Below, piece after piece: positions 45,790-56,411 of a DNA stretch of 64,000 nucleotides. The stretch spans positions 101,472,639 to 101,536,638 of the forward strand of contig CM035438.1 in the NCBI GenBank assembly GCA_020310875.1. The letters run 5' to 3'. The translations under genes and the position numbers were made by a program. Each line of letters opens with the position of its first letter. The stretch's first letter is position 1. The stretch comes from Ceratopteris richardii. Taxonomy: Eukaryota > Streptophyta > Polypodiopsida > Polypodiales > Pteridaceae. The notes under the pieces are model-generated. The model did not search any database and had not been told where the DNA came from. It saw nothing but the letters and a program-made list of their open reading frames with translations.

Positions 45790-46985
45790 TAAGCTTGATG
45801 GGACCAACTATCCAATGTGGTATTACATGATGAAACATCTTCTTGTTGTAAAACAACTTTGGAACATAGTGGCAGATGTAAATCGAAGACCCACAGGTTC
45901 TTCTACTTCATAGTCTACTGTCACAGATGGAGCTTCTTCTTCAAGTATAGTGGTTATTCCTTCTGCACCTACACAAGAGCAGCTTAGATGGGATGGAAAA
46001 GATTCTCAAGCTCATGCATTGATTGTGCTTTCTATGAAGCATCATATAGTTCCACACATTCGGTCATGTTCTACATTAAGATAGGCTTGGGACACTCTTG
46101 CTTCTTTGTATGAAGCACGTTTTGCATACTTGAGGAAGCAACTTGAGGATGTATGTACGGCTGAAAATGAGTCTGTGGATGTGTATGTGACACGCATCAC
46201 GGACTTGAAAGAGCAATTGGCAAACATAGATGAGATTATTCTAGATGCATCACTCATCTCTGCATTGTTGAAAGGATTGCTAGAACCTTTTCAAAGCTTT
46301 TCCACTATACTCCTTTTGGTTGCAAAAGGGAATACCAATATGTATGCATTTGATGAGGTTATGTCTCTTCTTTTGCAAGAAGAGCAATCTAGAGTGAACA
46401 CAAGCACTTGCTATCTCACAAAAGGGGAAAAGCAAGTATGGTTCAATTTAGGTTCATCAAGACCAAAGCCTCAATCTTCCTCTTCCACTCATTCCTCTAA
46501 TGATGTTGATTGGGAAAGAAGAAGAGATGCAAATATTACCAAAAGGCTGGTCATGCTATTGATTACTGTAAAAAGCTTGATAAGTGCAATGAAAAGAAGA
46601 AGGACCGGACATGCCTATTGCTGAAAACTCACCAAATGCAAAGAATGATGAAGCTAACATGACTCAAGATTTTTGGGCATGTGTTGTTAGATGTCATTAT
46701 GATGCATCTTTGCATTCTAAATGTATGGTTGTGAGTGAGGTTGATTTGGATTGGTTCTTTGATAGTGGTGCTTCAAAGCACATAACTTCATGCAAAAGAT
46801 TTTTTGCATCTTTGAAAGATGCACCCAAAGGAGGACATGTGGTGTGCGCAAACAATGCCTTTTATCCTATCATTGGAGTAGGAGAAATTGAGCTTATGTC
46901 TGCAAATGAAGGTGTGATTCTCTTGAAAAATGCATTGTATGTACCTAGTACAAAGAAGCAAAATTTTCATTCTCTCTGTAGCTAA
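45790..46985 (+). pseudogene. copia D gag and protease fragment
   Basis: Gag starts in the K-L-D-G-T-N-Y-P region near 45795 and has stops near 45915 and 46082. A clean 172-codon stretch (46106-46624) follows. The nucleocapsid region near 46530-46565 is shifted and has Tyr for the second Cys. Protease reads FFDSGASKHITS near 46760 and runs to TAG/TAA stops at about 46985, where homology to copia ends. Related to but distinct from family A. Confidence 0.82.
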
Positions 46986-48046
46986 AAGGTGCTCTTGGAG
47001 ATCTAGACCATCCATAATTCACTAATAATTCATCACCAGCATGTAATGTAGTAATAGCATTGACAACTATGTATCTTGGTACATCTCTACTCATGTATGG
47101 TGATTCATGACTATTTTCACGCTCTTCAAATGTGCAATTAGTCCTTGAATTATTATGTAACCCTGGACTACTATTTATTAAACCTGCTATATTTCCATGC
47201 ATGTAAGGTCTTCCATCAATATATAATCTTTCATTTTCTGCATGTGAAATCCTTCTACTAGTAAGGGATGATGCATTCAAGCATATTCCATAGGTAGTCA
47301 TGCTCTGAACATAACGTGCAAGTCAATGCCAATCTCCCCATCCATATATAGGACCACAAAATGACATAAGAGTGACTTCAAAGTTCAGAGGCACATATAA
47401 ATCCTCTACAATAAAGAGACCATGACCAACATTAGTAATAGTGGATGGAGCAATCATATAGCGATTACCCCAAAAGTTGAAAACCTCTCCATCTAAAGGA
47501 AGTGGTCCTCTATTCCATCCTCCATATCTTCTTCTATCATATGTTTGTACTCTAGAACGATCACAAGCTGGCAATGGATAATCTCCAGCCATTTCAGTCT
47601 CTAAACCAGGAGGTAGAGGATTTCTAGAAACCTTTGCTTGTAATTGATGAACAGCAAGTCCATGACATGTAGGAGGTATATTAGCATTATGAGAAAAATT
47701 ATCATCATCATCATCATCGAGCAAGTATTCTTGTATATCAACAGTAATACAATTTTGTATATGGTTTTTAAATAAAATAATGACATTGATTTATAGAAAA
47801 AATACATACCCAAGCATTATCACGTTGACCAGGTGATGGTGCACGCTCAAAAGTACCATACTCTGCCTCATGTTCAATACATGCCATAGCAAGAGTTACA
47901 CCAACATATAATATGCTCTTGATAGGAAAATTCATCATAATTCCTATTGGAAGACACATGTGAAGTCGTTGCATGCATAGGAGGTGGTGGAGTGCCCTCT
48001 CATTGATCATAATCTGATTATAACAAGAAACAAAAAAATATATCAA
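46945..48046 (-). pseudogene. SET-domain protein (histone-methyltransferase type), broken
   Basis: Minus strand. An upstream exon (48046 to about 47811) ends ...GQRDNAW at a GT donor, and an AG acceptor leads to an exon starting EYLLDDDDDD (about 47730). The SET fold starts with YMIAPSTITNVGHGLFIVEDL (about 47460-47400) and LMSFCGPIYG. An in-frame TGA (47323-47325) follows. The same frame then reads NIAGLINSS...NC (about 47200-47140) and AITTLHAGDELLVNYG (about 47050-47005). These are the N-H-S-like and G-E-E-L-x-x-D-Y-G-like motifs that bind S-adenosylmethionine and place the catalytic Tyr in SET enzymes. No pre-SET Cys cluster is seen. The lysine target is unknown. The 3' end abuts or overlaps the copia D fragment. 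Confidence 0.7.
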
Positions 48047-48184
48047 TTATGTATCTATCAAATATATTTAAAATTAAAAGTTTGATATACTTAAAGTATA
48101 TAGTCCTTGCACGATTAGGAGACGGTGGTGGAGTTCCATCTGATTGATCGGAATCTACAAATAATGGTATTTGATATTAATAAT

Positions 48185-48495
48185 TTGATTATTTACATAC
48201 ATAAACATTCACATATACATATTTACACATACACACATATTCACATATACACATTTACACATACACACATATTCACATATACACAAATACACATTATTGT
48301 GGGATAAATGCATGTATTTTGTATGAATGAGTGTATATGCATGCATGTGTATGTGTGTACATATGTATGTGTGGATATGTATATGTGTGTTTATGTTATA
48401 TGTATGTATATGTGTATATGTATGCATATATGCATGTGTATATGTTTGCATGTATATGTGTATGTGGGTATGTGTGTGTATATATGTGTATGTAT
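48185..48495. repeat. low-complexity CA/TG-rich tracts
   Basis: acatatacacatttacacatac-type repeats (about 48190-48300) are followed by gtatgtgtatatg-type repeats (about 48320-48490), roughly inverted to each other. Long Cys/Tyr/Val or His/Thr frames here are artefacts of the repeat. Confidence 0.85.
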
Positions 48496-48536
48496 TCTGA
48501 TTCTTTTTTTCTATTTGAGATTAACAGGAGATATTG

Positions 48537-49231
48537 TATGGTGGAAAAAAATAAGAGGCAACCTAACATACCACCTGAGACATCGCAGTTTTTTCGTAGA
48601 CAGCTACATCTTCAAGAGTCATTTCCTCAGTAGAAGGTAAACAAATTAATACTTTATATTTATAGTTTTCATATATTTTAGTAATTTTTTACATTTAATT
48701 TATGTATTTCTTTTTTCTTTAAATAAACAGGTTGCTGCAAAGAAGAGAGTTGAGTCGGGCCACACATCGCACCTAGGCCAAATGGGCCATCATGGTTTTG
48801 TAGCTACATTTGTAAGTATATGTGTTATTGTGAGTATATTTTTTATTTTAGTTAAAATGCAAGAAACTAATCTTTTTTATTTGTTTCAATGCAGCGAAAG
48901 GATTATGGCCGATATCCTACGAAACATGAAATCGAGTATGCTACACATTTTGGATATCGGCATTTGAGCGAGTATATGCGAGATCATCCAGATGCCTTTG
49001 TGAGTATTATTAAATTTTCAATAATTATTTTATTTTTATGGATGTTTTAATTGTTTTACTTATTTATGTTTGTTATATGTAATACATGAGTATTATGGAG
49101 AGGTAGATATGGATGAGGTGGAGAGACGATCTCGATCATCACAGGGTGATCATGATGATGAGGATGAGGATGAAGATGAGGATGATCATGATGCTGATGA
49201 TGATGATGATGATCATGATGATGATGATTAG
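48537..49231 (+). pseudogene. small multi-exon gene with acidic C-terminus
   Basis: First exon segment MVEKNKRQPNIPPETSQFF... (about 48538-48633) has a stop near its end. Then follow exons VAAKKRVESGHTSHLGQMG (about 48731-48811) and RKDYGRYPTKHEIEYATHFG (about 48895-49000), joined by introns with gtaagt and tgcag borders. A last exon (about 49090-49231) ends in a run of some 25 Asp/Glu/His. It resembles the short C-terminal accessory frames of plant CACTA elements, but I cannot assign it. It is divergent from the SET gene. Confidence 0.4.
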
Positions 49232-49266
49232 GATTCTTGATTATGACATTGGATATGTATTTACAT

Positions 49267-49369
<103 letters not shown>

Positions 49370-49499
49370 CTATATATTGTTCATTTTAGTTATGTTTTGA
49401 ATTGTGTGTATGGTATTAAGTAATGCAAAGTTTTGTTCTATTGATTTTTATTATTGTTTATATTAAGCATGTGTTTTAGTACTTTAATTATATAATTCA

Positions 49500-49855
49500 T
49501 TCATATGTGTGTATGTATGTGCATGTATATGTGTGTAATATGTGTGTGTACATATGTGCATGTATATGTGTGTGTATATGAATGTATGTACATATGTATA
49601 TGTGTATATGCATGTATGTGCATGTGCATGTGTAAGTGTATATGTGTATGTATGTGTATGTGTATGTGCATGAGCATGTGTATGTGTGTGTATATGTATG
49701 TATGTGCATGTGCATGTGTAAGTGTACATGTGTATGTTTGTGCATGTGCATGTGTAAGTGCATATGTGTGTGTATGTGTATGTGCATGTGCATGTGTATG
49801 TGTGTGTATATGTATGTGTGTGTATATGTATGTATGTGCATGTGCATGTGTATGT
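49500..49855. repeat. TG-rich (GTATGTGCATGT-type) array
   Basis: Higher-order mix of tatgtgtg, tatgtatg and catgtgcatg units over 350 bases. Long frames on both strands here are repeat artefacts. Confidence 0.92.
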
Positions 49856-52097
49856 TGCGATACTTTTTGCAATTTTATAGTGACGAAATTGTGTTGCCTT
49901 AAGTGTCGCTATGTGCCCGTATTCCTTGTAGTGTTGTTACACCAAGTCGTCTAGCTATAATGGCCTACTACTCATGGTTAATGTTTTTGCCAAGCCCCTA
50001 CTTATAGACATTTGAAGAAGCAGTCTTTATGGGATTTTTTGAAATCAATTCAGAAATATTTTTGAAGATGTCATCAAATTTGAATGCTTGACTCATAGCT
50101 TATGAACTAAGCTTTTTTGTTGATCATCGGCAAGCAACACATGATGAAGTTAAATATGAACAATGGAAATAGTTCATGATGTGAGAAGCTAACTTCATCA
50201 ATAAAACTAAACAGAAAGTCTACCAGATCTACACACATTGCCATCAAAGTCCCATTGGGAATGATAGAGTTTAAGAGGAGGGACATGTGGAAGGAGAAAC
50301 TAGCAAGAGAAGAAGAAGAAAAAATTAAAAAACGAAAAAGATAATTCATTTAAGCACTATTCTCTACCAAGAGCCCAGTAGGGGCACTAATCAAGCTAAA
50401 ATGAGACAAGCTAAAAGAAGACATCAGGTCCTAAAGGTTGTAAACAAAGAATTACAATAGGACCTTTGAAGCACCACCCTCAGAACTAAAAGTTGGAAAT
50501 ATATATAGGGTAACAAATAGTGTTGCCTCACTACGGAAGATGTCATTTTTATCGATGAATGCATTCATGCCAACAAGAGTTAATGTAGCAACCCTAGTGT
50601 ATGAAGATAAGGAATATCATGGGCAAGCATTGGACTAAGGCTTGAATAAGGTAACAAATTGCCTCTGAGCCTTGAAGGCTTCCTTGACTGTTGGTTGCTT
50701 GCAATTAAAAGAAATATACACACAAAAATTACAGCATCGGGTGGAAGAAGAAAAAGTGGGCAAGAAGTGAGACAATTGGTCCATCTCCAACCACCAGTTG
50801 TGCATCAAGAAAACTCACCTGCTATGTGTCAGAGAAACCTATAGAAGCCTACCAAGGGATGATAGAGACTAAGAAGGTGAGAGTGTTGCAAAGAACTAAA
50901 GATGAGGAAACAAAAGAAGTAAGAAAATCAGCCCCCAAAATTTTCAATAAAATGGTCCATTTTCTTTTTCTAAAATCCCTTGTAAAATCTCAAAAAGCTT
51001 TGTAATTGCTCTAGAGGAGTCCTCTAGATGCATGATCCCTAAAGAATATAACAATACCCTTGTAAATTAGCAGGAACTTAGTGTGATTTATATAGAAAAT
51101 GCCGGTGGACCAAATTTAGGGCACATGTATATAAGTCACTTGGGACTCTTTTGTAAAGACTTTTTGCCATTATGAAGAACTATATTTACAGAATTTCGAA
51201 TTTACTTCTTCTTGTCTATGTATCTTCTTCTTCTTGATCTTGTATGTGTGTTTGAGGCATGGAATATGTCTCTAGAGGTGTTGTTTACCCCTTTTTCATC
51301 TCTTTTCACTATTTTGCTATGTGTGTGAAGCATATGAAGCATAGAAGTGAGAGTTGGTGTTTCCTGCCACTCTATTTTTGGCCATATCATGAAGCATAGA
51401 GGTCCGATTGAGCTGAAAATGGTTCCATTGGATGTGTCTCTTTGAGAGCTTTGAAAAAAAAACTATATTCAAGTGTCGGAGCTAAGAGAAATAGCTTGAT
51501 TTGCATTTGCTATTGCACCATGTATCGTGACACATGCTAGTGTGTAAGAGGTTTTGTGTGAGGTACATTTAACCTAATTAGCATGCATTACTTGTCCCTT
51601 TCCTACATTAGCTATCACGTGTGCACATGTCTTCATACACTTGGGGGTTAAACTGACAGATTGATAAATTAATGAGTGTATCAATGCCACCACTATATGC
51701 ACTTGCTTGATTATAGAGATTAGTCTCCTTCGTCACAAGTCCCTAAGACATTGTGAGCTTAGGTACACACCTATACCCAGAAAAAATGTAGTGCCTCCCC
51801 AAGATACCAATGAGGTTACAAAGCCCTGCAAAGAGGAAATGAAAATGCCACTGCCAACTCAAGGGCGGACTGATAGCGAGACCAAAGATCCACCACATGG
51901 ACCCGAAAAGAGGTCGCGCACAAGTCATCCTATGCACCAAAGAACCTAAAAAACTCATAACCAAAGCTCTCCCCCTTCATATGGTAATCGAAACTCACCA
52001 TGCCAGGAGGAATAGCAGTTAAGGGGACATATCCAGCAAAAGAGGGGGGCAAGGGGGAGACTAACCCTCATGGATTGTCCGACTCACATGAAAGTCA
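49856..52097. other. unassigned region
   Basis: Only short frames (for example 51707-51949 plus, 50107-50349 minus), none with a recognisable motif. Confidence 0.4.
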
Positions 52098-53060
52098 TTA
52101 TCGAGGAATCATCAGGGTCGAAGAGGCAACGAACCCTGAGGGAAAGAAGGTCATGGAGAAGTGGATGGCCCCAAAGAGGAAACTAGGGGAACAAGGCCAA
52201 CGTTGAAGGCTCAAAGTGGGCACCAAAGGAGTATCAGTGCCACAAGTTAGAGGGATCAGAACCATCTCAAGGTCCACCGGCAGTCCTCTTGACGAGCGTT
52301 GAGACGGTTCACGATGGGAACAGATCTCACAAGTCCCACCAATTGGAGCAGCTGAGAGGGATCCAAGAGAGGGAGTTTCTATAGAATGAGAATACAGAGC
52401 CCCCTGCCCTACTGGTTGCCTAGTCCTCCTCTTGGAATGCGATGGACACACCTCTGCAAGGTGGCCAACCTTGCGATAGGCAAAGCACTGGTTCAAAAGG
52501 CTCAAGTTCTCCACCTTCTTAACCAACCACCCACCAGAAAGTAAAGAAAGCTCTATCTCTTGAGGTAGCTGCATGGGATCAGTGATGAGAACCCGCACCG
52601 AGGGAATGCCAATTGCCTTGGCCACAATTGAGGCCGTTGATCTGGGAACCTCCATGAAAATGCCAAGAGTCCCACCAATTTGTGCTAGCAGGGGGAGATA
52701 TGCTGAAGGCTGGGGAAACAAGCAGTCACAAGAAACCCCTACACATCACCAAAAAATAAGGCTAAGGAAGAGGCCGCCAATGGGTCAAATCCATGTGTCA
52801 AGGGGCATATGAAAGCACAGCCCACCCAAATTGCAATAGGTGATAGTGCAAGCATCTGAGCGGTAGCATCTAGCAACCCAAGATCCACCTAGTAAAGGTT
52901 GCGATCGAGGGGATGGATACCAACAAGCTTGCCAACCTGAGCAAGCAAGATACTCTGAAGAAGATTCCTAAGTTTGCCACAGTTGGGGTGAAGTCCAATG
53001 ATTTTGCAAATCACTGATAAGGCTTGAAGTCATTCAACTTTAGAGGCCAAACTCGATCTC
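52098..53060 (-). pseudogene. LINE ORF1-like (DUF4283/zinc-knuckle) remnant
   Basis: Minus strand. From about 53060 a broken frame reads ICKIIGLHPNCGKLRNLLQ... and then a clean 207-codon stretch (52721-52098). It includes QIGGTLGIFMEVPRSTAS, a LPQEIELSL segment and NQCFAYRKVGHLAEVC, a CCHC knuckle with Tyr in place of the second Cys. This order (DUF4283-like fold, then one knuckle) is typical of ORF1 of plant L1-type LINEs and related gag-like proteins, which bind RNA. No reverse transcriptase is visible nearby. Confidence 0.5.
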
Positions 53061-53105
53061 TCCTCATCGGTAAGGGAGATTCAGATGGGCGACAAAGCAG
53101 TGTCG

Positions 53106-53229
53106 AGTGAGGGGGCTTCACAAGAGTCCCTCTAAGGGATAGGTTCCATATCCATCCATGTATATAAGACGTAGAGTGAGGGGGCTTCACAAGAGTCCCT
53201 CTAAGGGACAGGTTCCATATCCATCCATG
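53106..53229. repeat. 69-bp-period tandem duplication
   Basis: agtgagggggcttcacaaga... at 53106 and again at 53175. The ~55 shared bases differ at one position (gggat/gggac). Confidence 0.9.
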
Positions 53230-53299
53230 TCCTTAGCTGGTAATCAAGAACGAGTCAAAAAAAAATTATTTCCTTATCATGATTCAGCAACCCAAGGGG

Positions 53300-53575
53300 T
53301 GAGGTGGAGGGGGGGGGGGTGAGACAACCTTAGGGAGGAAGGGGGCAAGAAAGGGGGGGCGGCAATAGGGACTAGAGGGGGGGAGAGAACAATAGCAATG
53401 AGGAGGGGGGGCGACGACAAGGAGTAGAGGGGGGAGAGAACAATAACAGTGAGGAGGGGGGCAAAACGAGGCAAAGCGGGGCAGCAAGGGGAACAAATAG
53501 GAGGGCAGGGAGGTATGTAGGGGAGGAAAGGGGCTGGGGGGGGGCACGTGCAAGACAAAGGCATAGGGAGGAAGG
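53300..53575 (+). repeat. G-rich polypurine tract
   Basis: Many runs of 4-9 G separated by AGGA/ACAA spacers, with an internal imperfect repeat (gagagaacaata.cagtgaggaggggggg). The matching Pro/Ser frames on the minus strand are composition artefacts. Confidence 0.85.
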
Positions 53576-56320
53576 GAAAGCGATCATAGCAACAACGAGC
53601 AATCGTGTATCTATCTTAGTGTATAATTGATTTCTTCAAAGTTTCATAGAAATTGAATTCTCTTATTGTGTGCTAGAGAAAATTCTTTGCTTCATGGTCT
53701 ATGTCTAATACTTCTTGAAAAGTCGGGATGATCCCATGATGGTGTTAAGATTTTAATCAGAGCATATCTTTTGTAATTTCAAATGTTGTGCATAATAGAA
53801 TCATCACACCATTAGACACATTCCTCTAGCAGGAATTAGATCAATTGTAATGAGGGTGAGAGCACTGAGTATTTGAAGTTGACCTTCTCTTTCAAAATAG
53901 AAGATTTTTCACAATCACACTTCAAGTTGATAGCTTGTTTTGCATAAGCTATTTCTTTGTGATGATTCAAAGCACATATGGTGTTTTATTGCACTAAGTA
54001 CAAGTCTAGAAAGTGAGTCAAAGTCTCCAAGTGATAAAAGGTTGAATCAAACTCCATTACTCTAAGCTAAACTTTGTCTACCCTTGTCCTTTCAAGCACT
54101 TTCAGAAAATCAAACTCCATTACTTTGAGCTACATTTGTCTACACCCTTATCCTTTTAATAACTTTAAAAAAATGTGTGTAATTGTGTAGAATCATGGAA
54201 AATGACCCTATCTAGGGATCATATGCACTACTAGCACACAAAAATGGTGGCTTGACTACCACATTAAATTGTCAAACTGAGAGGTGGCCCAGTCAGGTGC
54301 ATAGAAGCATGTGCTTATATGTAAAGGTTATTGCATTCCATGAACAAGTGAACATGTGCCACAAGTGAATTAACTACCATACTCATCTTTTACACTTGGA
54401 TATGCTCCATGATACATGTTGCAATATTTTACTTAAAAATGGTGCTTTCCCTTAGCTCTGAGATTCGAACATGTTCAATAGTTGGTTTAGTTGGACCTCT
54501 CAATGAGACGCATCTATTAGAAGTAGCTTGGAAGCATTCAAAGTTTTGTGCACAAAGTTATGGATGAAAAACTAGTTATAGAGAATCACCTACCTACACC
54601 TCATGACTCTCTACACCTTCCTTAAGTAAGAAAATAGTGGAAAAAAGGTGGGGAAGGGGTAGACAACATTATTTAGCACACATTCCATGCCATAGCTATG
54701 CAGAAAAGTACACAGAGAAGGAGAAAAGTGTACAAAAAGAAGGAGTTACGTGATTCTTTGCTTTAAGATAGTTTTTTCATTGCAAAAAAACAAAACGACC
54801 TTACAAAAGCGTTAGAATGGACTTATATATATGCCCATAAGTGCGTCCTTTCACATTTTGGAAGGGAATATTGACATCAATCCTTTCCCTATGGGTTGCT
54901 TCACTAATTTATAAGGCATAGTGGGTAACACTTGAGGACTCCTCAAAGTGTATAATTACAAGTGCATAAACATCCGTGACTACGTTGTCAGTATGATAGT
55001 GTGTTGCTTAAAAGTTGAAAATTTGGGGCCCCTTTTTAGCTCTTGCCTACTTTGAACTTTGTTCCTCATTTCCTCCATTTCTTTTCTCTTTATCTTCTTC
55101 CTTCTGCAACATTGTCGCATACATTGGATATGCAGTAAGCTTATCTCATATGTGATGTGGCAAGAATAGAAGAATTTCATATAAAAGTGCAAGTATGCAC
55201 TTGGGCATTTCTAGAATGTTTGTGAGGATAAATGTAAGTATAAGTAGATTCCATATACGAATGCAAGTATCCTTCTAGACATCATTAAACCTTTTGTAAG
55301 GATAAGTGAACTTTTGGGCATACAAGTAAGTATGAAAAAGCCCAAGGACCAACATTGGATGTTTTCTCAAGCTTGCAACATCAAAGGTGGCCTTCCTATG
55401 CAAGGATGCAAAGGATGGATGTAGCTTTGATGGAGGTAAGTGCTACTTCCAAATTGTCCATCTATGTTTGCTTTCTTTGCCATGCTAAGGTAATTAATAT
55501 AGAGATGCATTTCAAATTAAAAAAGCTGGTTCATATGCACATAAAAATAATGCATGAATTCAACCATCTAAATGATGCATTGAAGACAATTGAATAGAAA
55601 AATCTTTTTTATTAGCATGAAATGGACTCATCTCATAAAGATGAATAGAAATTGAACATAGTAGGTCCAATATATAGCATGGCATGAACAAGCATGAAGA
55701 TCACAAGCATGCATTGGATGTATGTTGATGTACTAAATGGAATTCAAAATGTTGATGTATTAAATGGAATTCAATGTGTGAACTCCATGCATGCTTTAAA
55801 GAGGGGTTTAATTTTTACTTGTGCATGGTAAACATCTTTAGTTCAACATGTATATGTTTTGGCATACATCATGTTACAAAAATCTACTTTATTTACAAAA
55901 TCGTTGCTTTCTAAGCAATCTACTATTTTCACAAAAATGGCGCTTTCTAAGTGATCTACTATTTTTATAAAAATATCTTAAATAATATATTTTAATTGTC
56001 TTCAAAAATATCTGAATAAGTCTGTGTGCATTCATGCCCTCATGATTCTTCATGTGCTAAATCAAAACACAATCACATTAAAAACCTCAAGACATTAAAA
56101 TCCATATAACATTCCATTATTCCATAAAGTATAACATGCCTCCCAGTTGACAAGCAGCTGACCTCAGTTGATAAGAATAAAATAGACATTGATGGCCAGT
56201 CACATGTCCCATCACGAAACAATCATAAGCATATTCCATGTAAAAACACATGGAAATGGAAAACTAGAATTTAATGTGAGTGTGAATGATATGCAAAAAT
56301 CAAATGCTCATAATGTGGAT
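53576..56320. other. unassigned AT-rich region
   Basis: No coding frame, RNA gene or paired repeat that I can support. Confidence 0.4.
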
Positions 56321-56321
56321 G

Positions 56322-56411
56322 TAATGATGTCTTATGAATCCATTGAGATTCTTCAAGTGAGTGATTTAATGATGTCTTATGAATCCATTGAGATTCTTCA
56401 AGTGAGTGATT
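56322..56411. repeat. 45-bp tandem duplication
   Basis: taatgatgtcttatgaatcc... at 56322 and 56367, essentially identical. Confidence 0.92.

Larger units (their letters stand above)
32287..46985 (+). mobile_element. Ty1/copia element D, split by a DNA transposon
   Basis: Left part: putative 5' LTR (32287-32481), primer site (32483-32497) and leader to about 32605. Right part: leader and gag resume at about 45612, followed by protease until similarity stops at about 46985. The two halves are separated by the TIR-bounded element 32606-45611. Gag is related to family A (same K-L-D-G-T-N-Y-P start and A-H-A-L-I motif) but clearly distinct. No integrase, RT or 3' LTR follows; the sequence changes to the SET-gene region. 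Confidence 0.7.

Noticed and set aside
48185-48640. Long Cys/Tyr/Val- or His/Thr-rich frames in both directions
   Set aside because: They follow directly from the gtatgt/acatac microsatellite; not genes.
49497-49954. Frames of 81-149 codons on both strands
   Set aside because: Artefact of the TG-rich array; every frame stays open because the repeat lacks stops.
53277-53602. Pro/Ser/Leu-rich minus-strand frames resembling cell-wall proteins
   Set aside because: Pure composition effect of the G-rich tract; three overlapping frames are open at once.
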